Below, in pieces: positions 8,579-16,680 of a stretch of 64,000 nt of DNA. This DNA comes from Rhodococcoides kyotonense (GTDB lineage Bacteria; Actinomycetota; Actinomycetes; Mycobacteriales; Mycobacteriaceae). The notes under the pieces were generated by a model. The model had not been told where the DNA came from, did no database searches, and saw only the letters and a list, made by a program, of their open reading frames with translations. Position 1 is the first letter of the stretch; every line of letters begins with the position of its first letter. Both the position numbers and the translations under genes were made by a program. The DNA is taken from assembly GCF_900188125.1 (NCBI RefSeq), contig NZ_FZOW01000007.1:248001-312000 (forward strand), written 5' to 3'.

Positions 8579-9742
8579 GTGGGTACTGCAGTCATCGTCG
8601 ACGTCATCCGAACGCCGTCGGGCAAGGGCAAGCCCGGAGGTGCACTGTCCGGCATCCATCCGGCGACCCTGCTCGCCGACCTGTTGCGCACGCTGGTCAC
8701 CAAGCACGATCTCGATCCCGCCCTGATCGACGACGTCATCACCGGCTGCGTCACCCAGGCGGGCGAGCAGGCCGTCAACATCGGACGCACGGCCGTGTTG
8801 GCTGCGGGATTCCCCGAGTCGGTCCCGGCGACGACGATCGACCGTCAGTGCGGATCGAGCCAGCAGGCGGCAGCCTTTGCCGCACAAGGCGTCTCCGCGG
8901 GCGTCTACGACATCGTCATCGCATGTGGTGTCGAGTCGATGAGCCGCGCACCGATGTTCTCGAACGTGGGCGACAAGGATCCGTCCGTCGGCCCTCTGTC
9001 GACGCGCTACCCCGAGGGACTCGTGTCCCAGGGCATCGGAGCGGAATTGATCGCTGCGCGATGGAAATTCGACCGTGACCAACTGGACGACTACGCCGCT
9101 CGATCGCACCGCCTGGCCGCCGAAGCCTCGGATCGACTGCAGCAGGACCAGATCGTCCCGGTAGGAGACGCGGTTCTCGACGAAACCGTTCGCGCCTCGA
9201 CCACCGCCGAGTCGTTATCCACGCTGAAGCCCGTCTTCCAGAATGCAGCTCTGGCAGAACGTTTCCCGGAGATCGACTGGTCCATCACGGCGGGCAACTC
9301 GTCACCGTTGACCGACGGCGCGTCGGCTGCTCTGATCATGAGCGAAGAGAAGGCGGCCGCGCTGGGGCTGACACCCCGTGCACGATTCCACAGCTTCGCC
9401 GTCGCAGGCAGCGATCCGCTTCTGATGCTGACCGGGCCGATTCCGGCTACCGAGAAGATCCTCGCGCGCAGCGGACTGACCCTCGACGACATCGACACCT
9501 ACGAGGTCAACGAGGCCTTCGCGTCGGTGCCCCTGATGTGGCAGAGCCACTTCGACGCCGACCCAGCCCGCCTGAACCCGGCCGGCGGCGCCATCGCGCT
9601 CGGCCATCCTCTCGGTGCATCCGGCGGCAGGCTTCTCGCATCGATGCTCACGTATCTCGAAGCCACCGGCGGCAGGTACGGATTGCAGACCATGTGCGAA
9701 GGCGGCGGCATGGCCAACGCCACCATCATCGAACGAATCTAG
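8579..9742 (+). CDS. Acetyl-CoA acetyltransferase / thiolase
   Basis: 387 aa from GTG 8579 with AAGGGAG upstream. Thiolase signatures are complete: nucleophile Cys91 in RQCGSSQQ, EVNEAFASVPL, NPAGGAIALGHPLGASGGR with the catalytic His, and C-terminal MCEGGGMANATIIER with the second Cys. It should cleave a 3-ketoacyl-CoA with CoA (or condense two acyl-CoAs) in the cytoplasm. It is followed 11 bases later by an SDR gene, as in a beta-oxidation-like set. The upstream region (8548-8556) has an ACCGAACGA half-site also found in the palindrome next to the XRE-TetR regulator. Confidence 0.9.
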   Translation: MGTAVIVDVIRTPSGKGKPGGALSGIHPATLLADLLRTLVTKHDLDPALIDDVITGCVTQAGEQAVNIGRTAVLAAGFPESVPATTIDRQCGSSQQAAAFAAQGVSAGVYDIVIACGVESMSRAPMFSNVGDKDPSVGPLSTRYPEGLVSQGIGAELIAARWKFDRDQLDDYAARSHRLAAEASDRLQQDQIVPVGDAVLDETVRASTTAESLSTLKPVFQNAALAERFPEIDWSITAGNSSPLTDGASAALIMSEEKAAALGLTPRARFHSFAVAGSDPLLMLTGPIPATEKILARSGLTLDDIDTYEVNEAFASVPLMWQSHFDADPARLNPAGGAIALGHPLGASGGRLLASMLTYLEATGGRYGLQTMCEGGGMANATIIERI

Positions 9743-9753
9743 AAGGAACAACC

Positions 9754-10584
9754 ATGAGCGACAAGCGTTTCGACGGTCTGACGGCCGTCATGTCCGGCGG
9801 TAGCCGCGGTATCGGCCTCGCGATCGCGACGGAGCTCGCACGCGGTGGCGCCAACCTCGTCCTGTTGGCGAAGACCGACAACCCGGACCCGCGGCTACCC
9901 GGCACCATTCACACCGCGGTCGACGAGATCGAGCAGGCAGGCGGGAGAGCCGTCGGTGTCGTCGGCGACGTCCGCAACGACGACGACGTACAGCGCGCGG
10001 CACGCACGGCTGCCGAGGAGTTCGGTGGCATCGACATCTGCATCAACAACGCGAGCGTGTTGAATCTGGCCGGCACCGAGGATCTTCCGCTGAAGAGATT
10101 CGACCTCATCCAGCAGGTCAACGTCCGTGGCACGTTCGCGCTGACGCAGGCATGCCTGCCGTACCTGAAGAAGTCGTCGTCGGCGCACATTCTGACTCTG
10201 TCGCCGCCGCTGAACATGAGCGAGGAATGGCTCGGAAAGCACCCGGGCTACATGCTCGGAAAATACGGAATGACATTGCTGACCTTGAGTTTCGCGGCCG
10301 AGTTCCGTGAGTCCGACATCGCGGCCAACTGCCTGTGGCCCGAGACCACCATTGCCACGGCAGCGGTGAAGAACCTGCTCGGCGGCGAGGAAGGCACCGC
10401 GCACGCGCGTAGCCCGCAGATCATGGCCGACGCGGCCGCAGCGATCCTGTCGCACACGCCCGGTCGTCGCACCGGACAGACGATGATCGACGTCGACGTT
10501 CTGAACGAAGCCGGAGTGACGGACCTGAGCAGCTACGGCGGAACCGATCCACTCGACTACGACATCTTCGTCGACCCGCGCTGA
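9754..10584 (+). CDS. Short-chain dehydrogenase (HSDL2-like SDR)
   Basis: 276 aa from ATG 9754 with AGAAGGAA upstream. The nucleotide-binding GGSRGIGLAIA is at residues about 10-20, then NNASVLNL, and the catalytic YMLGK (Tyr-x3-Lys) in HPGYMLGKYGM. The LSPPLNM and WLGKHPGY segments match the hydroxysteroid-dehydrogenase-like 2 subgroup. It probably oxidises or reduces a hydroxyacyl or sterol-type intermediate. It forms an operon with the thiolase and converges on the XRE-TetR gene. Confidence 0.85.
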   Translation: MSDKRFDGLTAVMSGGSRGIGLAIATELARGGANLVLLAKTDNPDPRLPGTIHTAVDEIEQAGGRAVGVVGDVRNDDDVQRAARTAAEEFGGIDICINNASVLNLAGTEDLPLKRFDLIQQVNVRGTFALTQACLPYLKKSSSAHILTLSPPLNMSEEWLGKHPGYMLGKYGMTLLTLSFAAEFRESDIAANCLWPETTIATAAVKNLLGGEEGTAHARSPQIMADAAAAILSHTPGRRTGQTMIDVDVLNEAGVTDLSSYGGTDPLDYDIFVDPR

Positions 10585-10586
10585 AG

Positions 10587-11453
10587 TCAGGGTCGGTGTG
10601 CAACCAGGTCGAGGGCGAATCGCACGTATGCCGCGGCGATTTCCTCTGGCTGCTCGTCGCCCTGTGGGTTGTACCACTGGGCGACGGACACGCACATCGT
10701 CACGACGGCACGCGCGGCCTCGTGCGGGCGATTGGTTCCGAACAGGCCGAGGTCGACGCCGGACTGCACTTCGACGTCGACCATGCGCTGCAGCGCAACA
10801 CGTTTCGCGGCGATCGCCGCGTGACTTCCGCCTTCGAGGCTGCGCATCTCGCTCGATCCGACGAAGCCCATGTCCTTGCGGTAGCTGTGGTAGAGCGTCA
10901 GGCTCTCGACGAGACGCGAGAACCGTTCGACGTGATCGTCCGGGTCGCACTCGTCACGGGCGGCAGTCGCGCGGCGAAGAAGGTCGGTCATCGTGAGGTC
11001 GAACAGCGCAACCAACATCGCCTGCTTGCTCGGGTAGTAGTGATAGAGCGCGGAGACACTCGACTCCGCTTGCTCGGCGATGTCGCGAATGGAGCAGCCG
11101 TGGTAACCCTTTCGGATGATGCAGGCGAGTGCCGCGCGCAGGACGACATCCATGGGAAGGTCGTCGAACTCGCGCCAGTGGCCCGGAGCAGTTCCGTCGT
11201 CACTGCCGCGTCGGGGTGCCACGCTCACCGAACCCGTCGCGAACAAGTCAGCGGGCGATACACCGAGCGCAGTGGCGATCTCGTGCAGCCGATCGACGCT
11301 CATCGTCGTGCGCCCCTTCTCGAGCGCGGTGATGGTCGCCGGACTCAGCTCGAGGCGTCGCGCAAGCTCGCGGAGCGACACACCCGTCGCCATGCGCACT
11401 TCGCGAACGCGCGCACCGATATGAACGCCTGGACTGTCAGCGACGGACGACAT
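10587..11453 (-). CDS. XRE-TetR fusion transcriptional regulator
   Basis: 288 aa with two DNA-binding domains. Residues about 11-67 are a Cro/C1 (XRE) helix-turn-helix (VSLRELARRLELSPATITAL, then LHEIATALGVSPADLF). Residues about 100-150 are a TetR helix-turn-helix (GCSIRDIAEQAESSVSALYH, then YYPSKQAML). The remainder is a TetR-type ligand domain. The gene is divergent from the SDR/enoyl-CoA hydratase pair, with a strong inverted repeat at 11474-11500 in the short gap. It is likely the local regulator of the lipid-degradation genes on both sides, with an acyl-CoA or related ligand; this is inference. Confidence 0.85.
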   Translation of the reverse strand: MSSVADSPGVHIGARVREVRMATGVSLRELARRLELSPATITALEKGRTTMSVDRLHEIATALGVSPADLFATGSVSVAPRRGSDDGTAPGHWREFDDLPMDVVLRAALACIIRKGYHGCSIRDIAEQAESSVSALYHYYPSKQAMLVALFDLTMTDLLRRATAARDECDPDDHVERFSRLVESLTLYHSYRKDMGFVGSSEMRSLEGGSHAAIAAKRVALQRMVDVEVQSGVDLGLFGTNRPHEAARAVVTMCVSVAQWYNPQGDEQPEEIAAAYVRFALDLVAHRP

Positions 11454-11473
11454 TTGTTCAGCGTAACGGAACG

Positions 11474-11500
11474 TGGTTGTTCGGCTCTACCGAACGACCA
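11474..11500. promoter_or_regulatory. Operator-like inverted repeat in SDR/regulator divergent region
   Basis: 11-base arms TGGTTGTTCGG and CCGAACGACCA with one mismatch and a 5-base spacer (CTCTA). It lies 21 bases upstream of both the regulator start (11453) and the SDR start (11522), ideal for controlling both. Likely binds the XRE-TetR protein. Confidence 0.7.
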
Positions 11501-11521
11501 GGACTATCGAAAGAGGAGCAC

Positions 11522-12283
11522 ATGAAGATCGACAACACGGTCGCGCTGGTGACCGGCGGAGCCTCGGGACTGGGTCTCGCGACGACGCAGGCATTGGTGC
11601 GTGCAGGTGCGCACGTCGGCATCCTGGATCTGCCCAGTTCGCCCGGGCCTGCTGTGCAGGACGAACATCCCGGCGCCGTGACGTTCCTGCCCGGCGACGT
11701 CACGTCCACCGACGACGTGACGCGCGCGCTCGACGCGCTGGCCGAACGGGGCCCGCTGCGCATCGTCGTCAACTGCGCGGGCGTCGGACCTCCCGGAAAG
11801 GTTCTCGGCAAGAACGGACCATTGCCGATGGAGGACTTCGAACGCATCGTCAAGATCAACCTGTTCGGGACGTTCAACGTGATTCGCCTTGCCGCCGAAC
11901 GCATCGCGGCAACCGACAGCGTCGACGGCGAACGAGGCGTCGTCGTCAATACCGCCTCGGTGGCGGCGTTCGACGGTCAGATCGGACAGCCCGCCTATGC
12001 CGCGTCGAAGGGTGGCATCGTCTCGATGGCGCTGCCCATCGCGCGCGAACTCGCTCGCCATCAGATCCGCGTCGCGACCATCGCACCGGGCATCTTCGAT
12101 ACGCCACTGCTGAAGACGCTGCCCGAGGATGCCCGGCAGTCCCTCGGTGCGCAGGTACCGCACCCGTCTCGTCTCGGTGACCCCGACGAGTTCGGCGCAC
12201 TCGTGCAGCACATCGTCGAGAACGCGATGCTCAACGGCGAGGTCATCCGACTCGACGGTGCGATCCGGATGGCGCCACGATGA
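11522..12283 (+). CDS. SDR family 3-hydroxyacyl-CoA dehydrogenase-like protein
   Basis: 253 aa from ATG 11522 with an AAGAGGAG ribosome binding site. The cofactor motif VTGGASGLGLATTQAL, the NCAGVG segment and the catalytic YAASK are present. The overall sequence matches the type II 3-hydroxyacyl-CoA dehydrogenase (HSD17B10-like) branch: it ends with a NGEVIRLDGAIRM segment and has a short loop with PLLKTLPEDAR. It should oxidise a 3-hydroxyacyl-CoA with NAD+. The stop overlaps the enoyl-CoA hydratase start (ATGA), so both steps are translated together. Confidence 0.86.
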   Translation: MKIDNTVALVTGGASGLGLATTQALVRAGAHVGILDLPSSPGPAVQDEHPGAVTFLPGDVTSTDDVTRALDALAERGPLRIVVNCAGVGPPGKVLGKNGPLPMEDFERIVKINLFGTFNVIRLAAERIAATDSVDGERGVVVNTASVAAFDGQIGQPAYAASKGGIVSMALPIARELARHQIRVATIAPGIFDTPLLKTLPEDARQSLGAQVPHPSRLGDPDEFGALVQHIVENAMLNGEVIRLDGAIRMAPR

Positions 12284-13038
12284 CCGACGCCGTGCAGTAC
12301 AGCGTTGCCGACGGCATCGCTCGCATCCACCTGAACCGGCCGAAGGCGTCGAACGCGCTGAATTCGGAGTTGGCCGACGGCTTCGAGCGCGCCGTGAACG
12401 ATCTTGCAGCCGAGGAGAATGCGCGTGTTCTCGTCCTGTCGGGCGGGGGCAAGAACTTCTGCGCAGGCGGCGATGTGCGGCAGATGGCGGCCGCGTCGGA
12501 CATGCCCGCGTTTCTCACCGACCTCGCCGGCACCATCCATCGCGCGCTGGTCGTGCTCGACGGAGTGCCGGTGCCCGTCGTTGCGGCAGTGCAGGGTTCG
12601 GCAGCAGGCGCCGGACTGGGTCTGGTCCTTGCCGCGGACTTCGTCGTGGCCGGTTCGTCGAGCACCTACACCGCGGCGTATTCGGCCGTCGGCCTCTCCC
12701 CGGACTGCGGTGTCTCGGCATTACTGCCCGGGGTCGTCGGACTGCGGCGTGCAGCGAAGATTCTGCTCGACGGGAAAGTCCTGACGGCCGACGAGGCCCT
12801 CGACTGGGGCCTCGTCTCGGAGGTCGTGCCCGACGACGACATCGTCTCGCGCGCAGACCAACTCGCGGGGCGGCTCGCGCGGGGAACATTCCCGGCCATC
12901 GGGCAGACGCGTCGGCTCATGCGGGCTGCGGGAACTCGGTCGTACGCCGACCACCTCGACGACGAGGCTGCGACCATTGCCAGGGTCAGCGAGTCTCACG
13001 ACGCGGTCACCCGTATCGCGACATTCGCTGCGCGCTAA
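12280..13038 (+). CDS. Enoyl-CoA hydratase/isomerase family protein
   Basis: 252 aa crotonase fold. Oxyanion-hole segments are visible: GGGKNFCAGGDVRQMA (about 49-64) and GSAAGAGLGLVLAADF (about 106-121). The usual second catalytic Glu region reads SPDCGVSALLPG, so the residue pattern is closer to isomerase/hydratase-like members than to classic EchA; the exact reaction is uncertain. The start overlaps the SDR stop, and the end overlaps the convergent DUF4185 gene by 4 bases. Confidence 0.87.
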   Translation: MTDAVQYSVADGIARIHLNRPKASNALNSELADGFERAVNDLAAEENARVLVLSGGGKNFCAGGDVRQMAAASDMPAFLTDLAGTIHRALVVLDGVPVPVVAAVQGSAAGAGLGLVLAADFVVAGSSSTYTAAYSAVGLSPDCGVSALLPGVVGLRRAAKILLDGKVLTADEALDWGLVSEVVPDDDIVSRADQLAGRLARGTFPAIGQTRRLMRAAGTRSYADHLDDEAATIARVSESHDAVTRIATFAAR

Positions 13039-14288
13039 CGCTTCAACGCATCGAGATTCGTTCGAAGCAACAGCACGTTGTAGTCGGACCAGCGAGAAGC
13101 GGTGAAGTACAAGTCTTTTCCGCTGGTCGTCGGGTGAATGTACGGCGCGTAGATCCCGCCCGAGGTGTTCCGTGCGTCGAGCACCGTCGTCGGCGCGCTC
13201 CACGGACCCTCGGGCTTCTCGGCCGTGCGAGCCACGATGGTTCGGTCGACTTCGTTGCCGTACAACATCACGTATCGCCCCAGGTAGTCGTTCCACGCCA
13301 CCGACAGTTCGCTCACCGGTTCCTTGACGACCGAGACGGAGTCGGCGACTTCGCTCGACCACGGCTTGGCCGAGTCCTGCGTCGAGTATTCGTATTTCGA
13401 CAGGTCGAGGATGTTCTCCGGCAGCACTCGGGATACGAACGCGGCGCCGAATCGTCCATTGGGCGTACCGAATTGGTAGATGTAGCCGTCCTCGCCTCGG
13501 GTCAAGGCGTTCATCTGGAACTTGCCGTTGCTCTCCTCGACCTGGTCGACACCTGGGATCGTCACGCCTGCATTGACGCGGATCGTCGCCGGTGCCGTCG
13601 CCCAGGTCTGCCCGTTGTCGTTCGAGACGGCGATGGCCGAGAAGTTGGTGACCCAGCGCCCGGGAGCGCCCCACTCTCGCACCGACATGTAGTTCATGTA
13701 CTGCACACCGTCGATCGCGATGGCCGCCGTCGGAATCGTCGTGTCCTCGACCTTCGGAAGGCCGAGGCTCGGGATGACCTCGCTCGCGAAGCGCGGGGAC
13801 GCGGCCTGCACGACCGCCCCGGAGTTGACGTCGCCCGGAATCGCGGGACCGACGGTGATGCCGTCGGCCAGATTGTCGTCGTTCGATCGCAGCAGCACAT
13901 TGCTGCGCCACTGCTGACCGGTGACCGAGCAGTTGCCGAACGTGTCACCGAACGCCATGAGGGTCTGGCCTGCGCCGTTGTCCCAGCTGATGCCGAGGTC
14001 CGTTCCCGAGATGCCGAGGGCGTCGTACGTGTTGTTTGCGCTCTCCGGCCCGGTGATCCACGAGATCGACTGTGTGTTGCCGGTGTCGATGCGCGGTAGC
14101 GGCCCCTGCGGTCCGCGTGGGTCCCGCCCGTCACCGCTTCCCGACGACCCGAACAACGGTGACGATCCGGGCCCGCCGAGGCCGCCACACGGATCGGCGG
14201 AGGCGACGGGTGACGCAAGCACCGCGAGCCCACCGGCCATGAGGGTGAGTGCCGCGCCGAGCGCGATCTGTCGACGTCCTGTGCGCAT
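13035..14288 (-). CDS. Exported DUF4185 protein, possible endo-D-arabinanase (GH183-like)
   Basis: 417 aa from ATG 14288, chosen because GGGGAC lies just upstream; the frame is open to 14363. The N-terminus is a signal peptide: RTGRRQ, a hydrophobic stretch, and a likely cleavage after ASPVASA. A Gly/Pro-rich linker precedes the catalytic-like region, which has blade-like repeats with FGDTFGN and SVREWGAPGRW segments typical of DUF4185. Members of this family in mycobacteria have been shown to be endo-D-arabinofuranases (GH183), so a role in cell-wall arabinan turnover is plausible. It is divergent from the binding lipoprotein gene. Confidence 0.8.
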   Translation of the reverse strand: MRTGRRQIALGAALTLMAGGLAVLASPVASADPCGGLGGPGSSPLFGSSGSGDGRDPRGPQGPLPRIDTGNTQSISWITGPESANNTYDALGISGTDLGISWDNGAGQTLMAFGDTFGNCSVTGQQWRSNVLLRSNDDNLADGITVGPAIPGDVNSGAVVQAASPRFASEVIPSLGLPKVEDTTIPTAAIAIDGVQYMNYMSVREWGAPGRWVTNFSAIAVSNDNGQTWATAPATIRVNAGVTIPGVDQVEESNGKFQMNALTRGEDGYIYQFGTPNGRFGAAFVSRVLPENILDLSKYEYSTQDSAKPWSSEVADSVSVVKEPVSELSVAWNDYLGRYVMLYGNEVDRTIVARTAEKPEGPWSAPTTVLDARNTSGGIYAPYIHPTTSGKDLYFTASRWSDYNVLLLRTNLDALKR

Positions 14289-14440
14289 ACGTGTCCCCAT
14301 CGGTCGTGTTACTCGTGTGACTGATGTGGTGAGTGTTACTGAAATCGACTGTTTGTGCAACAAATCGACCGCGCCAAACGTCGTTGCAGCCGAATGACAT
14401 TGATGTGATTCGAGCCGATGTACAACGATACGATGGGTCG

Positions 14441-15283
14441 ATGCAGCCGTCGAAAATCATGATCGTTCTCGTTGCTTCGGTGGCGTTCGTCGCTGGTTGC
14501 AGTAGCTCGGATCCCGAACCGGCGGCTCCCGACGAACTGCCCCAGTCGATCGTGTCGCTCAGCCCCACTGCAACGGAGACGCTGTTCGCCGTCGGCGCGG
14601 GTGATCAGGTGGTTGCCGTGGACAGTCAGTCCGACTACCCCACCGACGCTCCGAAGACGGATCTGTCCGCCTACACCCCCAGCCTCGAAGCGATCATCGG
14701 ATACGAACCCGACCTCGTCATCGCATCCGACGACATCGACGGCCTGGTCGCCGGCCTCGCCCAGGCGGACATCCCGACGCTGCTGCTGCCCGCCGCCACG
14801 AGCATCGACGACGCGTACTCCCAGATCGAGAAGATCGCCGACGCAACCGGTCACGACGAGCAGGGCGACATGGTGGTCGCGGACATGAAGAAACGCATCG
14901 ACGACGCCGTCGCGAGTGTCCCCGCCGAGCCGCAGACCTATTTCCACGAACTCGACTCGACGCTGTACACGGTGACCAGCACGAGCTTCGTCGGACAGAT
15001 ATACGGATTGTTCGGCCTGACCTCCATCGCCGACGGCTCCCCCGGCGGTGACTACCCGCAGATGTCGGACGAGGGCATCCTTGCTGCCGACCCCGACATC
15101 GTTTTCCTCGCCGACGCCCAATGCTGCGGCGTCACACCGGAATCCGTCGCCGCGCGTCCGGGATGGAGTGCGATCACGGCCGTGCGCGACGGGAAGGTCT
15201 TCGCGATGGACGAGGATCTGTCGAGCCGCTGGGGTCCACGCGTCGCCGACCAGGTGGAGGCTGTGGCAGCGGTTCTTCGGTAG
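14441..15283 (+). CDS. ABC transporter substrate-binding lipoprotein (iron-siderophore/cobalamin type)
   Basis: 280 aa from ATG 14441. The N-terminus is a short signal with the lipobox VAGC (Cys at about residue 20), so the mature protein is lipid-anchored on the outer face of the membrane. The body is a helical-backbone class III binding protein (IVSLSPTATETLFAVGAGDQ, then YEPDLVIAS), as in BtuF and siderophore-binding proteins. No permease or ATPase gene is adjacent, so it must use a transporter coded elsewhere or act as an orphan receptor. Confidence 0.85.
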   Translation: MQPSKIMIVLVASVAFVAGCSSSDPEPAAPDELPQSIVSLSPTATETLFAVGAGDQVVAVDSQSDYPTDAPKTDLSAYTPSLEAIIGYEPDLVIASDDIDGLVAGLAQADIPTLLLPAATSIDDAYSQIEKIADATGHDEQGDMVVADMKKRIDDAVASVPAEPQTYFHELDSTLYTVTSTSFVGQIYGLFGLTSIADGSPGGDYPQMSDEGILAADPDIVFLADAQCCGVTPESVAARPGWSAITAVRDGKVFAMDEDLSSRWGPRVADQVEAVAAVLR

Positions 15284-15348
15284 TCCAGTCATGAGCCCGA
15301 CCACGGACATACGATGAAGTGTCGTCCTGCTGGGGAGGGGGTGCGCAC

Positions 15349-16680
15349 ATGCGGTCCACTGATGACGAGCCTGCTCGGCGCTGGTGGGCGCGCGGGGCAT
15401 TCGCGAGTGCTGTCGGCGCCGGAGTGGTGCCGGTGTTCTTCGCGGGACTGTGGCGTACCACCGCGTTACTCGTCGTCGTACTCGTCGGCGTCGTGGTCAT
15501 CGTGGCGTGTCTGTATTGGTTCTTGACCCGGCGTGGTGCGCTCCGGTGGATGGCCCTGGGTATCGCAGTTCTCGCGCCGATCGTCGTGGTCGCGTTGTTC
15601 GTTCGCGCCGACCTGTTGTGGGTCGTGCTGGCGTCGTACCTGCTGTCGGCGGCAGCTGTCGTCTGCGCCCGCGTCGCGCTGCGCTCACGACAGGACGAGA
15701 CGGCCATGCCCGAATATCCTGCGCGACGACCCGAGCGCCCCTTCGTGATCATGAATCCGCACTCCGGTGGTGGCAAGGTCGCGAAGTACGACCTGAAACG
15801 CAAGGCGGAGGAACTGGGCGCCGAGGTGGTGCTGCTGGACGGACCTGCCATCGTCGACGTCACCGAGTTGGCCCAGCACGCCGTCGCACACGGGGCTGAT
15901 CTGTTGGGCGTCGCAGGTGGCGACGGGACTCAAGCACTCGTCGCGGCGGTCGCGGCCGAGCACGACGTGCCGTTTCTCGTCATCAGTGCCGGAACCCGGA
16001 ACCATTTCGCGATGGATCTCGGACTCGACCGCACCGATCCGACGCTGTCCCTGAACGCACTGCGCGACGGAGTCGAGCTACACGTCGACCTCGGAACGAT
16101 CAACGGCCGACCGTTCGTCAACAACGCCTCGTTCGGTGTGTACGCCGAAATCGTGCGTGACCCCGCGTACCGGGACGACAAGGCCGCGACCGTACTCGCA
16201 CAGCTCCCGGAACTTCTCTCGGGACATACCGGGCCTCGGCTGGTGGCTCACATCGACGACGTGGTCGTCTCCGAACCGCACGCAGTTCTGGTGAGCAACA
16301 ACGCCTATGGCTCGAGCGACCTGGCCGGGCTCAACCGCCGCGATCGGCTGGACCGCGGCGAACTCGGAGCAGTCACCCTGTCGGTCGCCAACACTCGACA
16401 AGCGGTCGGACTGCTGCGCCGCAACCTCTCTCGCGGTGCGACACAGGCGACTGCGGCGGAGGTGATCGTCGACGCCGACACTCCGGAAATCCCCGTAGGT
16501 GTCGACGGCGAATCCCTGATGCTCCCGACTCCGGTCCGATGCACGATCCATCCGCGCGCGTTACGCGTGCAGGTTCCGCGAACCAGGCCCGGCGTTCGGC
16601 CGTCGGCTCCAGTGTTCGATTGGGTTCGGTTGTGGACCTTGGCTTTCCGCGACGTCAACTCCGAGCTCGAAAGGCGCTGA
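15349..16680 (+). CDS. Diacylglycerol kinase family lipid kinase with N-terminal membrane region
   Basis: 443 aa from ATG 15349, preceded by a strong GGGGAGGGGG. Residues 1-110 carry about four transmembrane helices. The kinase part begins near residue 135 with the DAGK signature FVIMNPHSGGGK and has GVAGGDGTQALVA for ATP binding, then NNASFGVYAEI. Such enzymes phosphorylate diacylglycerol, sphingoid bases or related lipids, often in lipid recycling. A fused membrane region is less usual than a soluble kinase. The end overlaps the convergent SulP gene by 26 bases. Confidence 0.85.
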   Translation: MRSTDDEPARRWWARGAFASAVGAGVVPVFFAGLWRTTALLVVVLVGVVVIVACLYWFLTRRGALRWMALGIAVLAPIVVVALFVRADLLWVVLASYLLSAAAVVCARVALRSRQDETAMPEYPARRPERPFVIMNPHSGGGKVAKYDLKRKAEELGAEVVLLDGPAIVDVTELAQHAVAHGADLLGVAGGDGTQALVAAVAAEHDVPFLVISAGTRNHFAMDLGLDRTDPTLSLNALRDGVELHVDLGTINGRPFVNNASFGVYAEIVRDPAYRDDKAATVLAQLPELLSGHTGPRLVAHIDDVVVSEPHAVLVSNNAYGSSDLAGLNRRDRLDRGELGAVTLSVANTRQAVGLLRRNLSRGATQATAAEVIVDADTPEIPVGVDGESLMLPTPVRCTIHPRALRVQVPRTRPGVRPSAPVFDWVRLWTLAFRDVNSELERR

